In this document: one piece after another, positions 8,646-20,372 of the stretch
Layout: the number at the start of each line of letters is the position of its first letter
Numbering within the stretch: position 1 is the stretch's first letter
Source of the DNA: Argentina anserina
Lineage: Eukaryota > Streptophyta > Magnoliopsida > Rosales > Rosaceae
Assembly: GCF_933775445.1 (NCBI RefSeq)
Contig: NC_065872.1
Span: 3,038,001-3,102,000 of the forward strand
Length of the DNA: 64,000 nt
Direction of reading: 5' to 3'
Notes under the pieces: model-generated
The model's input: only the letters and a program-made list of their open reading frames with translations
Databases searched by the model: none
Told to the model about the DNA's origin: nothing
Position numbers and translations under genes: made by a program

Positions 8646-11125
8646 AATACGTGAATCATGTATTTCAGGAGTTCTTTAACACACACGGAATTGTTCATCA
8701 AACAACGTGTCCTTACACACCTGAGCAAAATGGGGTTTCTGAAAGAAAAAATCGTCATTTACTTGATATGGCTCGATGTATTCTTTTTAGTGCCCACATG
8801 CCTAAATACCTTTGGGGTGATGCTGTCATTACTTCCGCCCACCTCATTAATCGTCTTCCATCTCGTGTTCTTCAAGGGAAAGTTCCCTATGAGGTGCTTG
8901 CATCTCATGTCTCATTACCTTCTTTTCATAATCTTCCTGCCCGTGTTTTCGGTTGTGTCGCTTTTGTTCATCTTCCACAACATCAGCGTTCTAAATTGGA
9001 TGCCCGGGCAGTTAAATGTGTGTTTGTTGGGTACGGAGGTCATCAGAAAGGGTACCAGTGCTATCATCCTCCTACTCGGAAGTACTATGTCACTATGGAT
9101 GTTACTTTTTTTGAGGACATGAGTTACTTTTCCTCTTCTGATACTGCTCTTCAGGGGGAGAATTCCTATTTTGAAGAGTTGTATCATGGAGAGGGGGAGA
9201 CAAATGAGCCAGTCGATATGGTAACAAGTTCCGTTGAGATTACCAAGGTGTCAGCCACACAGGCACCACCGGAGATCGTCACTCAAGAGATTCAGGCACC
9301 AGAAGCTGACAACACAACTGCCCCTCATGTATCCCGTACTACTGTTTATACCCCTGAGCAAAGCTCTCCTGGTACAGAAGATCACTCATCTGAGGTTAGT
9401 CATTCTATTGAGGCTAATAGTAGACAATATGTTTTGCCAAATAGGTCTACTCGAGGTCAACCCACAAAGAAATATGAACCTACCCTTCAAACTAAATCCA
9501 AGTATCCTGTGGTCAATTTTATATCTACCAAAAGATTATCTAAGTCATATGAGTCATTCGTGAATCAAATATCTACTGTATCAGTACCTAACAAAGTGCA
9601 GGATGCATTTGGAGATCCAAAATGGAGGAAAGCAATAGAGGAAGAGATGGAAGCATTACAAAAGAACAATACTTGGGAGCTTGTACCTCCACCATATGGC
9701 AAGAAGACTGTAGGATGTCGATGGGTGTTTTCAGTGAAGCACAATCCAGATGGGTCAGTAAGCCGGTATAAAGCACGCCTAGTAGCAAAGGGGTTCACCC
9801 AGACATATGGCATAGACTATGATGAGACATTTGCACCTGTTGCAAAAATAAACACTATCCGGGTATTGCTCTCTATCGCTGCTAACTTGAATTGGCCACT
9901 TAGGCAGTTTGATGTTAAGAATGCATTCCTTCATGGAGAACTAACAGAGGAAGTATACATGGATCTTCCGCATGGATATGTGGCAGCTTCTCCCGATAAC
10001 TTTGTATGCAGATTGCGGAAGTCTTTATATGGTCTTAAACAGTCTCCTCGTGCTTGGTTTGGCAGATTCTCACAATTTATGAGGAAAATTGGCTACACGC
10101 AGAGTAATTCAGACCACACATTATTTCTCAAACACCAACAAGGGAAGGTAACAGCCCTAATCATATATGTTGACGATATGGTAGTTACTGGTAATGATAC
10201 TATTGAGGTGGACAGATTACAAAAGCAGCTAGCTACAGAGTTTGAGATGAAGGACCTAGGTACACTCAAGTACTTCTTGGGTATTGAGGTAGCCCGGGGA
10301 AGTGATGGTATCTATCTGTGTCAGAGGAAGTACATCCTTGATCTACTAACGGAGACAGGGATGTTAGATTGCACTCCAATTGATACTCCTATTGAGCAGA
10401 ACCATCGGTTAGCAGAGTATCCAGATCAAGTTCCCACTGACAAAGCTCGATATCAGAGGCTAGTTGGACGCCTGATTTATTTGTCACATACCAGGCCAGA
10501 TGTTGCATATGCAGTAAGTGTAGTGAGTCAGTTCATGCATAATCCGAGTGTGGATCATATGGATGCTGTTGTGAGGATTTTGAGATACTTGAAGTCAGCT
10601 CCAGGGAGAGGAGTAATGTTTTCTAATCACAACAATATCTTTGAGATTTGTGGCTTCACAGATGCAGACTGGGCTGGAAATGTTACCGATCGGAGGTCCA
10701 CATCAGGGTACTATACCTTTGTTGGAGGCAATCTTGTTACGTGGAGGAGTAAGAAACAAAATGTGGTAGCTCGATCTAGTGCTGAAGCAGAATACAGAGG
10801 TATGGCTCAGGGAGTGTGCGAATTATTATGGCTTAGAAATCTACTAGAAGACTTGGATATTAAGCCTAAATGTGCTATGCAGCTGTACTGTGACAACAAG
10901 GCAGCTATTGATATTTCGCATAATCCTGTGCAACATGATCGTACAAAACATGTGGAGGTTGATCGTCATTTTATAAAGGAAAAGCTAGACGCAAAGATCA
11001 TTAGTTTTCCTTTTGTTTCCACAGAAGAGCAACTTGCCGATATGCTCACAAAAGGAGTGTCAAAAAGAGTTTTTTATGATTCACTTAGCAAGTTGGGCAT
11101 GGTCGATATGTATGCACCAACTTGA
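8646..11125 (+). pseudogene. Copia pol: integrase remainder, reverse transcriptase, RNase H
   Basis: One long intact frame: rest of integrase (CPYTPEQNGVSERKNRHLL), a Ser/Thr-rich linker, reverse transcriptase (RLVAKGFTQTYGIDYDETFA, FDVKNAFLHGEL, catalytic YVDDMVVTGND near 10167) and RNase H (DADWAGN, RRSTSGY, SSAEAEYR, YCDNKAAI, HVEVDRHFI). The catalytic YVDD is present, but translation cannot enter from the protease side because of upstream breaks. I treat it as a non-functional remainder of a polyprotein. Confidence 0.93.
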
Positions 11126-11132
11126 GGGGGAG
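11122..11132 (+). other. Polypurine tract
   Basis: TTGAGGGGGAG immediately precedes the 3' LTR, the expected site for plus-strand priming. The preceding TGA ends the pol frame. Confidence 0.85.
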
Positions 11133-11269
11133 TTTTAGCATGTATAGTGGCGTGAAACACGGTCCGTGTTTCACGGAGTGAATCCCGGACAATCAATTCG
11201 TAGATTAGTATATATAGGTTGATATGTGTATGAAGAAATCATCAAGTTATATATCCAATTAATTCCAGT
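11133..11269 (+). repeat. Copia 3' LTR (137 bp)
   Basis: Matches the 5' LTR except at the second base (TT instead of TG at the start) and one base near the end (CCAGT instead of CTAGT). Its hairpin is at 11151-11175. The right target duplication TTATG follows at 11270-11274. Confidence 0.92.
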
Positions 11270-11274
11270 TTATG

Positions 11275-11334
11275 GACTTGGGATTCGATACTCCTCCTGG
11301 TGGTCATTTTCTTCTGGGTGGCTTTGGTTATTAG
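11275..11334 (+). pseudogene. Stranded last 19 codons and stop of the MYB gene
   Basis: Directly after the right TTATG copy the MYB frame continues (DLGFDTPPGGHF..., rich in Gly, Phe and Leu) to a TAG at 11332-11334. These codons are cut off from the gene by the Copia element and its LTR stop. They would be used only if the element were spliced out of the transcript. Confidence 0.85.
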
Positions 11335-12200
11335 TCACATTCTTATCTATCAAATCTACCACAAACTATCCTGTAATAATGTGCAAATAAGATCAGAGTA
11401 GTTTGAAGATCTGGATAATGTTACTATTGTACGTAACGTATGCATGCACCAACCATAGATTTAGGTATATTGTTGTTTTGACATGTCAAATCGCTGTATT
11501 TTTATTCTTTTTCTGGCCAAGTAAAAATCAATGTCTCGTTGTGCAAGTGAAATATTCATAATAAGAATCTACGGCCCAGTTTCTGAGCGCTTTTGATGAT
11601 AAATGTGGGTGTTTGGTAAACTCTAAATTCCTACTTTTGGCAAGAAACAATTCTCTTGGTAGCAGGAAATCAAAAGCTACTTGATAGTTGCTCTTCAAAA
11701 TAGGCTTTTGCGGAATGCGGCTGAAAACACGGAGATGTGAAATGAAATGGAGTCAGATAACTATTTTCTCCATGTCTTTTTTAGAAATTGACACTCGACC
11801 TATTCTATATCTTCCTCGTTATTCATCATCTTTCACACTCAATTATCAGTTACCATTGATACGAATATGAAGTTTTTGTCTGATTATTTGTGGCATAATT
11901 ATGATATGAAGTAATTGCTTGAAACAATACAATCCAAACAACTATGAGCACGAAACTTTAATTTGTCATGTATTAATTCTCTTCTACAACAAGGTCTTTT
12001 ACTCTTTTCTCTTCAATTGATTTGCAGGTTACTTAATTGCAGATTTGCAACTAGTTCTCAAGTTCATATTCAATACTTTCTTTGAATTTCTGGGTACTCA
12101 CATAGTTCTATCAATTTGAGAAATCTGTATTTAATTGGTCCTCTCCCTACACAACCTGCAAGTTCATCATCCCATATCTCCACTGCAATTTACCCAAACA
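11335..12200. other. Intergenic, former MYB 3' flank, with a repeat fragment
   Basis: AT-rich, no gene seen. At about 11571-11660 there is a GGCCCAGTTT..GCTTTT...GTGTTTGGTAAA block that also occurs, inverted, at 45585-45672; it is probably a relic of a hAT-type MITE. Confidence 0.5.
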
Positions 12201-12205
12201 ACTAA
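12201..12205. repeat. Target-site duplication ACTAA, left copy
   Basis: ACTAA precedes the solo LTR and recurs at 15096-15100 directly after it. Confidence 0.9.
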
Positions 12206-12522
12206 TGTAATAACCCTAAATTTCAAAATAATATTTGGTTCAATTTAAATTCTTTTAAGTTGTGAAGTTTGATTAAAAACGAATGTGATGGTTGCGATAC
12301 TTTGAAACGAAAAACGGAAACGTTTTCGGAACGATTATTCGAAAAACGTTACGTTTCCGAACGATTTTATCGACTTTTATTCCGTCGCTCGGTTGCGAAA
12401 ACTTTCTTCATGAAAGTTGTAGAGCTCGTCGATACGAGTTCGTGAGTATGTGACGCGTTCGAAACGGACATCGTACGTAAAAGTTATTCACGTCGGAAGT
12501 TAGTTTCCGATTTGGAAACTAG

Positions 12523-12529
12523 TATAAAA
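12523..12529 (+). promoter_or_regulatory. TATA box of the solo LTR
   Basis: TATAAAA about 320 bp into the LTR, followed by AT and then CT-rich leader-like sequence, the expected place for the element's U3 promoter. A lone LTR can drive transcription of downstream DNA. Confidence 0.55.
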
Positions 12530-13460
12530 AGGAATTTTTTTTAACTAGGGTTTCCATAACAGGAAACCCTTCATTTCCGCCGCTCTCTCTCTCTCTCGGC
12601 CCGACTCTCCTTCTTCCCCCCTTCGAATTCCTCTCGCCGATCTGCCACCCCAGCCCTTCGTGGCTAGCACTGCCGCACCCCGCAAGCAACCCGAGCTTGC
12701 GGCGCTGCCCCGCCGCCGAGAACTTCACTCGTCCCCCGAGCCTCCCTCTGCCTCGCGCCTTGCTCGCTGCCTCCAAGCTGTAGAGACCTTCACCGCCATC
12801 CTCTAGGACACCGCAAGACCCTCAGCTGCCACCCGCAAGCACGCCGTGCCTCGTTTCGCCGCCAAGAAGCCGGATCGACGATTGAAGATCCTGCAAGGAG
12901 CTTGTCGACGATCTACCATTCCTGTCGCATTTGGAGCACCAATCTAGGTAAGACTACATTCAAATTGATGTTGTGATGTGTGTTGATGGATTGGTGTTTG
13001 ATTGTTGAATATTTGGGGAAGAATCGGGGTGGAGGAGATTTTGAGACACCGCCGCTTTAGGCGGCGCGTGGGGAGGGTGTGAGGTAGCCTAGGGGCGGTT
13101 TGGAACCGTAGGTAGGTAGAGGAGGAGGAGAGGAAGAGATTGGGCACTGCGGTGGCGTGATACGCGCCGTTGGGGGTGTCAGCGCGTGGGCCCCACGCGC
13201 GGCCTGCCGAAGGTGGCGCGTGCACCCCACGCGCCGCCACGTGCGGCGGCGCGTGAACAGTATTCCGAGAAGGGTATTTTGGTAATTTACTATGTATGGT
13301 AAATGTAAATGTAATTTTTATTTACGTACGGTAAATGTAATTAAATTTTACCTACGATAAAATGTAAATATAAATTACTTTCAGTAAATGTAAAAAGTAA
13401 ATTGTAAAAGGGTAATTTAGTAAATTGTATTTACTGAGATTGTATTTACATTTAAACAAT

Positions 13461-13606
13461 ACGTATACGTACAGAAATACGTATATAATATTTATACGTA
13501 CAGAAATATGTATATAATATTTATACGTACATGAATACGTATAGAATATTTATACGTACAAGAATACGTATATAATATTTATACGTACAGAAATACGTAT
13601 TAATGG
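13461..13606 (+). repeat. 29-bp tandem array within the solo LTR (5 copies)
   Basis: Units like ATACGTACAGAAATACGTAT recur with exact 29-bp spacing (GTAC cores at 13469, 13498, 13527, 13556 and 13585). Confidence 0.9.
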
Positions 13607-15100
13607 TATATTTGTACTGTAACCGTGAATAGTAACAGTGAACAGTAACACTGAACTGTAACTTCGTAAAACCGAAAATTGCTGAACAGTATCCGATTAT
13701 TACTGTTTCGGCATTTAAAGGTTTACGAAACAATTCTAAATTCTTTTCTTATCTTTTCAAGGTGATCGTTAAATCAAGGAAATGAATTATCTTCGGGAAT
13801 TGTGGAATTTCGCTCAAGTCAATAAGGTGAGTAAAATCTCACATATTTACGAATCTACGCTCGAGGTGATTCAAGATTTTGCAAGAGTATTTAATAATGA
13901 ATTACAACATGTATATAATTTAGTGGATTACATATATACTGTATAATGGTAATAAGTACATATATATATAATTCATTATATCATATACTGTTATTAATTC
14001 ATTAGAAAATGGTCGTTTCGATGACGGAAGTTCGTGTATTGAGCATGTGTGGTGAAATATGACATGTATAAGATATAGTTGACTATATATGTATTGTATA
14101 AATGGTAAATAAGTACGAATATATATAGTTTGCTATATAATATACTGTTATGATTTTATTGTGATTATATTGAGCATGTGGTTTGAATTGTACAATATGA
14201 TGTGAGATTATTGTACGTGATTTTTAACATTGAGATTGTTAAAATGTGAATTGTCTTTGGACCTGTTTTTGGTACAATATGATGTGAGATTATTGTACGT
14301 GTTTGGCGAGTCGAAACCTAGCCTTTGGCCGGGCGAAAGTTACGATACAGTTAGAGCTCTAGTCTGTCTGCCTTAGTACTGCATGTGAGGTAACGGGTGG
14401 TTACCTGCTCATGGGTACTCAGTTTATTTTGGATGTTGGGTAGCGGGTGGCTATCCAATATCAACGGTGTATTACGAGAGGGGTAACAGATGTGTACCAG
14501 CGTTCTTGGTACCCCTATTATAAATGTATTGGGTAACCAGAAGGGTTACTTAATTTTCTCATGAGTGTTTCATTTCATATTTCTTTGGGTCAACCAGATG
14601 GGCTGTCCATTGACTCATGAGGGCATTTATATTTGTTGTTTTGTGATCTTTCGTATATTTTGATATGCGAATTATATTTTGATTTTACTCACACGAGCTA
14701 TAAGCTTACCGGGTTTGTGTTTACAATCCCGGTGCACCAATTCGATGGTGTAGGGGATAATTCCGCAGGTGCTGATTAGTGGAGGTTGAGTGACGACTAC
14801 GGAGGCTCGAAGTCGTTCGTATCTTACTTGTGGTGAGGTTTTAGCGTGGATTTGTGTGGGAGAATTTGTGTAATTTCATTTATGAGATTTGTGAGTGATT
14901 TGTGAGGATTATTACATTTTCATTTTATGTATGGATAATAAATTTGGGTTGTAATAATTGGTGGTCTGAGTTGTACTGAGAACTCAGAATTGATCCGCTG
15001 TTACACTTTAATGATTTCGATTTATTTGAGATTATTTTGTGTTTAACGATTTTAGAATTTTGAGTTTTTAAGCTCGAAATTTTGGGGTCGTTACAACTAA

Positions 15101-16200
15101 GGAACCATTAATCAAATTCCCCAGAAATTAAGTCATGATCTAGATCCTTGACTGGGCGATTCTCAAAACAACATGTTCTCAGTAATTCATGGATTGAAAT
15201 GGGAAATTCTCAAAACCACATGTTCTCGGTAATTCATGGATTGAAATGGATCATGTGCATGGTTTCGACCAAAAATAAATGATGCTAGCCATGGAGGAAA
15301 ATAATCTCTTAATTAATGCTCAGTATACTTTAAAGTTAATATAAAACAAGTTTAGTTCAATATCATTATATATTTTCATAATGTTAAATACTGTAAATTA
15401 AGATATACTCAAATTATAATAAAAAATTGGTTAGAAAATTTACTTTGTTTGCTTCCATAAGGCATTTTAATCCCAAAAAATAAACTGGCATAAGAAATGA
15501 TCCTTTATAAACATAAATTGTGTGTGAAGTTGGAATTGAGTTGTAATTATCTAAGCTATCATATGATTCATGTACATTATGGTAATCATACACAACCACA
15601 ATACTATTTTTAGCAAGTCCGTTCAAAATTTCAATCTCAAAACACTTTTTAAAAACAGTTTATCGAACATCTCACTTAATTTTTCTCATAACAACTTAAA
15701 AAATAATTCAGTTCACAGCACAATTGTACCAAACTTAGCCTACATCTATTCACTGTGTGCTTATGAGTGGTTAGTGGTTGGCAAGAAATTCGCAGCGAAT
15801 TTCATGTTATCTGATGAAGACGGGGTGTGTGTCCGAGTCCTTATGCATTAATGTGATGGAGTTAGTCCAACTGATTCATACCCATTGAATGAGTTTACCA
15901 ATTCTTGTCAGTTTCATGATGAGCTCATGCATGCACAAACAGAAGCGAGGTCTTGCAGCGTACGTAACATATTGCTAACATCATTCAAGGGTTGGTTTCC
16001 CTTTCCGTGCATTACCGCTTTGATACATTATGTGTATACTATATCATCTCGGTGTGTACGTGAAGTCGATCTACTTTTATTTATCTAGGCGTTAAAAACA
16101 ATAATAATATTTCTCGCACTCAAAAAATAATGAATTGAATGTTCGGCGCATAAGACTCAAATATGTCAATTTTAAACAAAATGCTATATATATATATATA
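15101..16200. other. Intergenic with a 47-bp tandem duplication
   Basis: No gene seen. A 47-bp unit starting TCTCAAAAC.ACATGTTCTC occurs twice at 15161-15252. The rest is AT-rich and ends in a TA-rich stretch at about 16183-16210. Confidence 0.55.
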
Positions 16201-16216
16201 TTTATATATATGAGGA

Positions 16217-16538
16217 TTTTAAGGTGCAGACGTTCGTATCATATGTAACGTACGAATTTACCGATTCCGGCGACGACATGCTGCAACGGCGGGGCGGATC
16301 ACGACAGCTGCACTCCCACCTCCTGGCGGTCCCGTCTATGCTAGTCGGAGCTCCATCGGCGACCCACAACGTTCGGAATTGCGAGATCGCTAGAATATGC
16401 CAAGAAACTTGATTTTTGCAGATTTCGGCCGGCGTGGGTCGCCGATAGAGCTCCGGCCAGCACAGACGGGATTGCCTGGATGTAGGTAGTCCGCCGCGGT
16501 TTTCCGTCGCCGGAATCAGAACGTTCGCACTTGAAACG
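16217..16538. mobile_element. Fold-back element (about 320 bp, GC-rich long inverted repeat)
   Basis: The left half (GATTCCGGCGACG, CCCGTCTATGCTAGTCGGAG, CATCGGCGACCCAC) is the diverged reverse complement of the right half (GTGGGTCGCCGATAGAGCTC, CAGCACAGACGGG, CGTCGCCGGAATC), with a short centre near 16385-16425. Ends pair as TTTTAAGGTGCAGACGTT and GTTTCAAGTGCGAACGTT. It lies between TA microsatellites, so the target duplication cannot be read. It stands out as GC-rich in AT-rich DNA. Confidence 0.75.
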
Positions 16539-16568
16539 GTCTGTATATATATATATATATATACACAC

Positions 16569-16732
16569 CTTTCCACTAAGGGATCTATTTTTTAGGTCTT
16601 TTAAAAGGATATCTCATTTATCAACTTTTCAAATCTAGATGTTCAACGGTGGAGATGTTAAAATGTGATTAAGAAGTTGGTCAAGTGTCTTATCTCTTTA
16701 AAAGACAAAAAAAAAATCACTTAGTGGAAGGG
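16569..16732. mobile_element. MITE, about 164 bp, CTTTCCACTAAG termini
   Basis: The left arm starts CTTTCCACTAAGGGAT and the right arm ends ATCACTTAGTGGAAGG; the two arms remain complementary through most of their length (GTCTTTTAAAAGGATATCTC against its diverged complement, TGGAGATGTT in the centre). No coding sequence. The family is not assigned. Confidence 0.75.
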
Positions 16733-16947
16733 CCTTATGTGTGTGGTGTGTGTGTGTGTAGTGCTCCTCAGTTGCAGACGTTCAAACGGTTTTTTTGTCT
16801 AGGTATCAACCATTTCTCCACGATCTGATACCGACGAAGCTGTTTTTTCTCGTCGGAGTGACACCACACTTTCTTAGATGGTTAAACGATGAAGAAGAAG
16901 GCGAAAGAGATCAGAGTTAGAGTGAACCACACCATACCACACCAACG

Positions 16948-16978
<31 letters not shown>

Positions 16979-17155
16979 GTAAATGGGTTAAACGGGTTGA
17001 AAACATTTAACCTGTTTAATAAGTAGGTTGAGTTTAGGTGTAAATTTTTTATATGATTAATAAATGAGTTGGATTTCAGTTTATATTTATGACACACAAA
17101 ATACATGTACCCGACACAAACCCAACCTGACACAACCCATTGACAACCCTAGCCA
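16733..17155. repeat. (TG)n, (TA)n and degenerate repeat DNA
   Basis: A TG-rich run at 16739-16760, a stretch starting GTTGCAGACGTTCAAACGG that resembles the end of the neighbouring fold-back element, a TA run at 16951-16978, and a segment ending CCCAACCTGACACAACCCAT, a pattern common in plant MITE remnants. No gene. Confidence 0.5.
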
Positions 17156-17282
17156 AAATGAGTGTCATCTATTCTTCTGGCTAGAAGTGGCAAATAAAGT
17201 ATGCAGCTAAATTGCTTATAATAGAGCACTCATTAATTTGCTTCACTTCGTACATATAGCTCATGTGAATTAAGCAAATTTA

Positions 17283-17699
17283 CCGACCACCTTTATTTGA
17301 CCATCCTCATGCCCACTCACATAGATCATGGTTATCTATATAAATTAATAACTATAAATTTTATTTTTATTCTAATTTTACATTTAACAAAAAAATTAGA
17401 GTTTATTTTTCTTATAATTTTTATGGTTTAGAGTTTAGGATTTACAATTTTTTAATCATCACATACTTTAAAAATTCTAAAACCCTAAAGTCCTACCGTC
17501 CTAAACCCTAAAACCGAAATTCGAACTTTTTTATATAATATATTTATAATTATTGAATTTAAGGTAAAAATAAATCAATAATAAATTTTAGAATTTTAGA
17601 ATTAACTATATATAGTACAACTATGGTAGAAGAAAAGAACACATACATGACATTATTCTAGATGGGTGGGTATGAGTAGACAAATAAGGGGTGGTTGGC
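17283..17699. mobile_element. MITE, 417 bp, with 11-bp target duplication
   Basis: The direct repeat AAGCAAATTTA flanks it at 17272-17282 and 17700-17710. Left end CCGACCACCTTTATTTG and right end CAAATAAGGGGTGGTTGGC are inverted; similarity of the arms continues inward (CATCCTCATGCCCACTC on the left). A 9-11-bp duplication suggests a Mutator-like non-autonomous element. The centre is AT-rich with no coding sequence. Confidence 0.82.
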
Positions 17700-18408
17700 A
17701 AGCAAATTTAATTCATTCGTGTGAACCCCATTATATATAACCTTCTGTTCAAACTGTTCTTTGTTTCCTATAAATTTCTTGATAGTTTAAATCTATAATA
17801 ATATAGCTTCTTGACAAGTTTGATCCATATATTAAAGGTTAAAGAAATAAAGAGGTCAAAAATCTAGAATATATAAACTGTAGATGATTACAATTAGCAA
17901 CCCTATTTGAATAATGCATGTTGACCAAGCACAACAGTCACGTCTGGGGAATGAGCCCCCTTGGTTCTTGGTTCGTAAAATTAGTTAACTCTTCAGGTCA
18001 GTGCATGATCATGAATTCATGTATATTTCTTTATGCAGACTAATAAATTAGACACGTCCTCATATCAGGATACAATTTTGGACTAGTTAGGGATGTTTCA
18101 AGAATCATCGCGTTGTAATTATAAGAGTGACTTGGATTAGTCATACTAATACCACTTATGTATTTACTTTATCAGCAGTATAACCAAGCCCAGGAATGGT
18201 AATTAAGGCCGACCTTATGTTAACAACTCGACCCCTAGGCCCCAGCCATGCATTAGTTTGGCCTTTGGGGACTGTAACTTGAATTGTCGGATATACGTAT
18301 GTACGTATTATATGTAATGCTTCACCATTCAAGAGTTGAAGTTTTGGTATGAATTTGTACATAAGGATTAGAGATTGTTATTAATCATGCCAATGTGAAC
18401 AATACGAC

Positions 18409-18411
<3 letters not shown>

Positions 18412-18465
<54 letters not shown>
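18412..18465. repeat. (TA)n microsatellite
   Basis: About 27 uninterrupted TA units. Confidence 0.97.
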
Positions 18466-18466
<1 letters not shown>

Positions 18467-20267
18467 AAATCTTTTTGTCCTTTTGGGACATCCGATCAAA
18501 TCCAAATTTTTTCAGGTGCGAAGATTCGTTTCTTGTTTAAGTTACAGATGTTTGATGCTGGATTAAAATACACAAATGGGGCTTCGTCAAGGTGATACGG
18601 TCAGGTTCGGAAGAGAAAGAAAACCCAGGAACAAGAACATTCTCAATCAACATCAATCCAAAAACCCATATCAAGATTAATGTTCTTGAATATTGAATTA
18701 GCCTAAATTTTAGAGTTTCACAAACTACAAAAGCATAAATCTTCTAGAACCAGAAAGTGGTTTCAATAAGAAACAAAATGTCAACAACAACCCAGCACTG
18801 AGAATTCGTCAATCGATAGCGAAAGGAGACCAAAGCACAGCAACCCACCTTAATTTGACTCCTTCTCTCCTCCGGCTTCTCTCATCTCTTATCTCTCTTT
18901 CCCTCAGACACAATTGGCTGTTTGTTTACCATGATATAAGGCCGGAGATTTAAGTTTGCCAATATGACTTCATGTGATATTTAGAGGTCCAATATGGTTG
19001 GGCCAGAAAAATTAAATCCTATATTACTAAGATTTTAAATCTTATTGAAAATGTTGTCATTAAAATAACTTTGGTTTGATTTGTTATTGCGTGCCGCTTC
19101 TTTCTTCGTGTCACAGATATCTCTTCTCCTGTGACTATCTCTTCTCTCTTCAATAGGAGCTCCAATATATTTATCGAACATCTACGGGTTCTTTGGGGAA
19201 TTCATCTTCAGTCCTATGTAATGACTCTCTCTCTCTAATTTTACCGGTTTTCTTCCCTTATATCTTGTATTGAGAATTTAATTCATGGGTAGTATAATCT
19301 TTGATTGATTAAGATCTGTTTCAATGGTTATAGAACTGCGTCCATGACATCAAGTTCTCGTATTCGTTTATCTTCTGGTAAGCTATCTTGCTAGTCTCTA
19401 ATGATTATGAGGTACCCTTTATCTGATTTTCATTTAATTGATTGTTTTCATGCATATATTGAGCTACCCTTTATCTCAATTGTTGATATTGTTGAAAAGC
19501 ATCCAATATGGTCTGTTATTAAATTATGTCAGTATATAATCTTCACATATTATGTGGTTATGTGATGAAGGAATTGATATTATTTTGGTTAATTAATATA
19601 GATTGATGTTTCTTTCAACAGTCCTAGGATATTAATCTTTGTAAAGTAAAGTGCAAATTTCTTGGGGAAATATGTAAGTACAATATCACCAGTACTCTGT
19701 TAGTATGTGCATGAGGCTTTGACCTTTTGTGTCCTTTTTTTGTTTGTATCTTGTTGAGATCAAGTTGATATCTATGTCCAATGAATAAGTAGCAAAAGTA
19801 GTAAAACTGGTATGATGCATTTGCTGCAAATCATATTCGGCATGATGTTAATGGCATAAGCTATGTGCACCATATATTGCCACCAGCTCAAGTATGGAAT
19901 TATATTTTATGTTAGAGCTTTGCTTTCCTAAGATTGGTCTAGGCATTTGCTGGGTGGGTGGCATGGTCATCAAAGTCTATAAAATGCTTAATACTTATTC
20001 TGTCATGTGAGACATCTTAATTTAGACCTAAAATAAATGTAGTGGTTATGCAACAAATAAGAAATGACATAATGGCCAATCTCAAACTCTTTTTCGGTGT
20101 AGCTGATTTTGTTAGGTGACTTATATGTTCATGAATGCTAAGCTACCTTTGTACAATTTGTACATTGATGTATGCATATGATTAACCTTGATACATATAT
20201 ATATATGTATATATATAATATTGATTAATATTTTACTCTTGCATATAGGGTTAGGTGCATTTTCTGG
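18466..20267. other. Non-coding DNA before the PIF transposase
   Basis: No gene recognised. The stretch probably includes the 5' part of the PIF/Harbinger element (CT-rich leader-like DNA at 18860-18910 and 19130-19260), but I could not find its terminal inverted repeat. Confidence 0.4.
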
Positions 20268-20372
20268 AAATTCTCACCAAATGGCTCATACAACAAATAG
20301 TGGGGCATCTTCTAGTAATTCACACCAAATGACGCATACTACAAATAATGGTGCATCTTCTGGTAATTCTCG
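20268..20372 (+). repeat. 48-bp coding-type tandem repeat near the transposase
   Basis: Two and a half units read as GASSGNSHQMTHTTNN-like 16-residue repeats in one frame. It may be part of a 5' exon of the element; no complete frame was found. Confidence 0.6.

Larger units (their letters stand above)
6893..11269 (+). mobile_element. Ty1/Copia LTR retrotransposon inserted in the MYB last exon
   Basis: Two 137-bp LTRs (6893-7029, 11133-11269), a primer binding site adjacent to the 5' LTR, a GC-rich repeat region, protease, integrase, reverse transcriptase and RNase H in Copia order, and a purine tract before the 3' LTR. The LTRs differ at only two positions, so insertion is fairly recent. The element is not autonomous: no gag CCHC knuckle is seen, the pol region is broken by a frame change near 8104, an in-frame TAG near 8258, and a frame change in an 11-G run at 8635-8645. 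It lies in the same orientation as the MYB gene. Confidence 0.95.
12206..15095 (+). mobile_element. Solo LTR, 2,890 bp, Ty3/Gypsy type
   Basis: Begins TGTAATAACCC and ends GGGTCGTTACA, an imperfect terminal inverted TG...CA pair often seen in large chromovirus (Tekay/Del-like) LTRs, and is bounded by the perfect 5-bp duplication ACTAA. No primer site, gag-pol or second LTR is present, so it fits a solo LTR left by recombination. It holds a TATA box (TATAAAA at 12523-12529), a CT-rich segment after it, a consensus donor AG|GTAAGA near 12946-12953, a possible acceptor near 13760 and a 29-bp tandem array. Short frames within are not coding as far as I can see. The family assignment is an inference from the ends and size. 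Confidence 0.88.

Noticed and set aside
12519..13240. Minus-strand open frames in the solo LTR
   Set aside because: GC-rich or low-complexity sequence in an LTR, no family resemblance.
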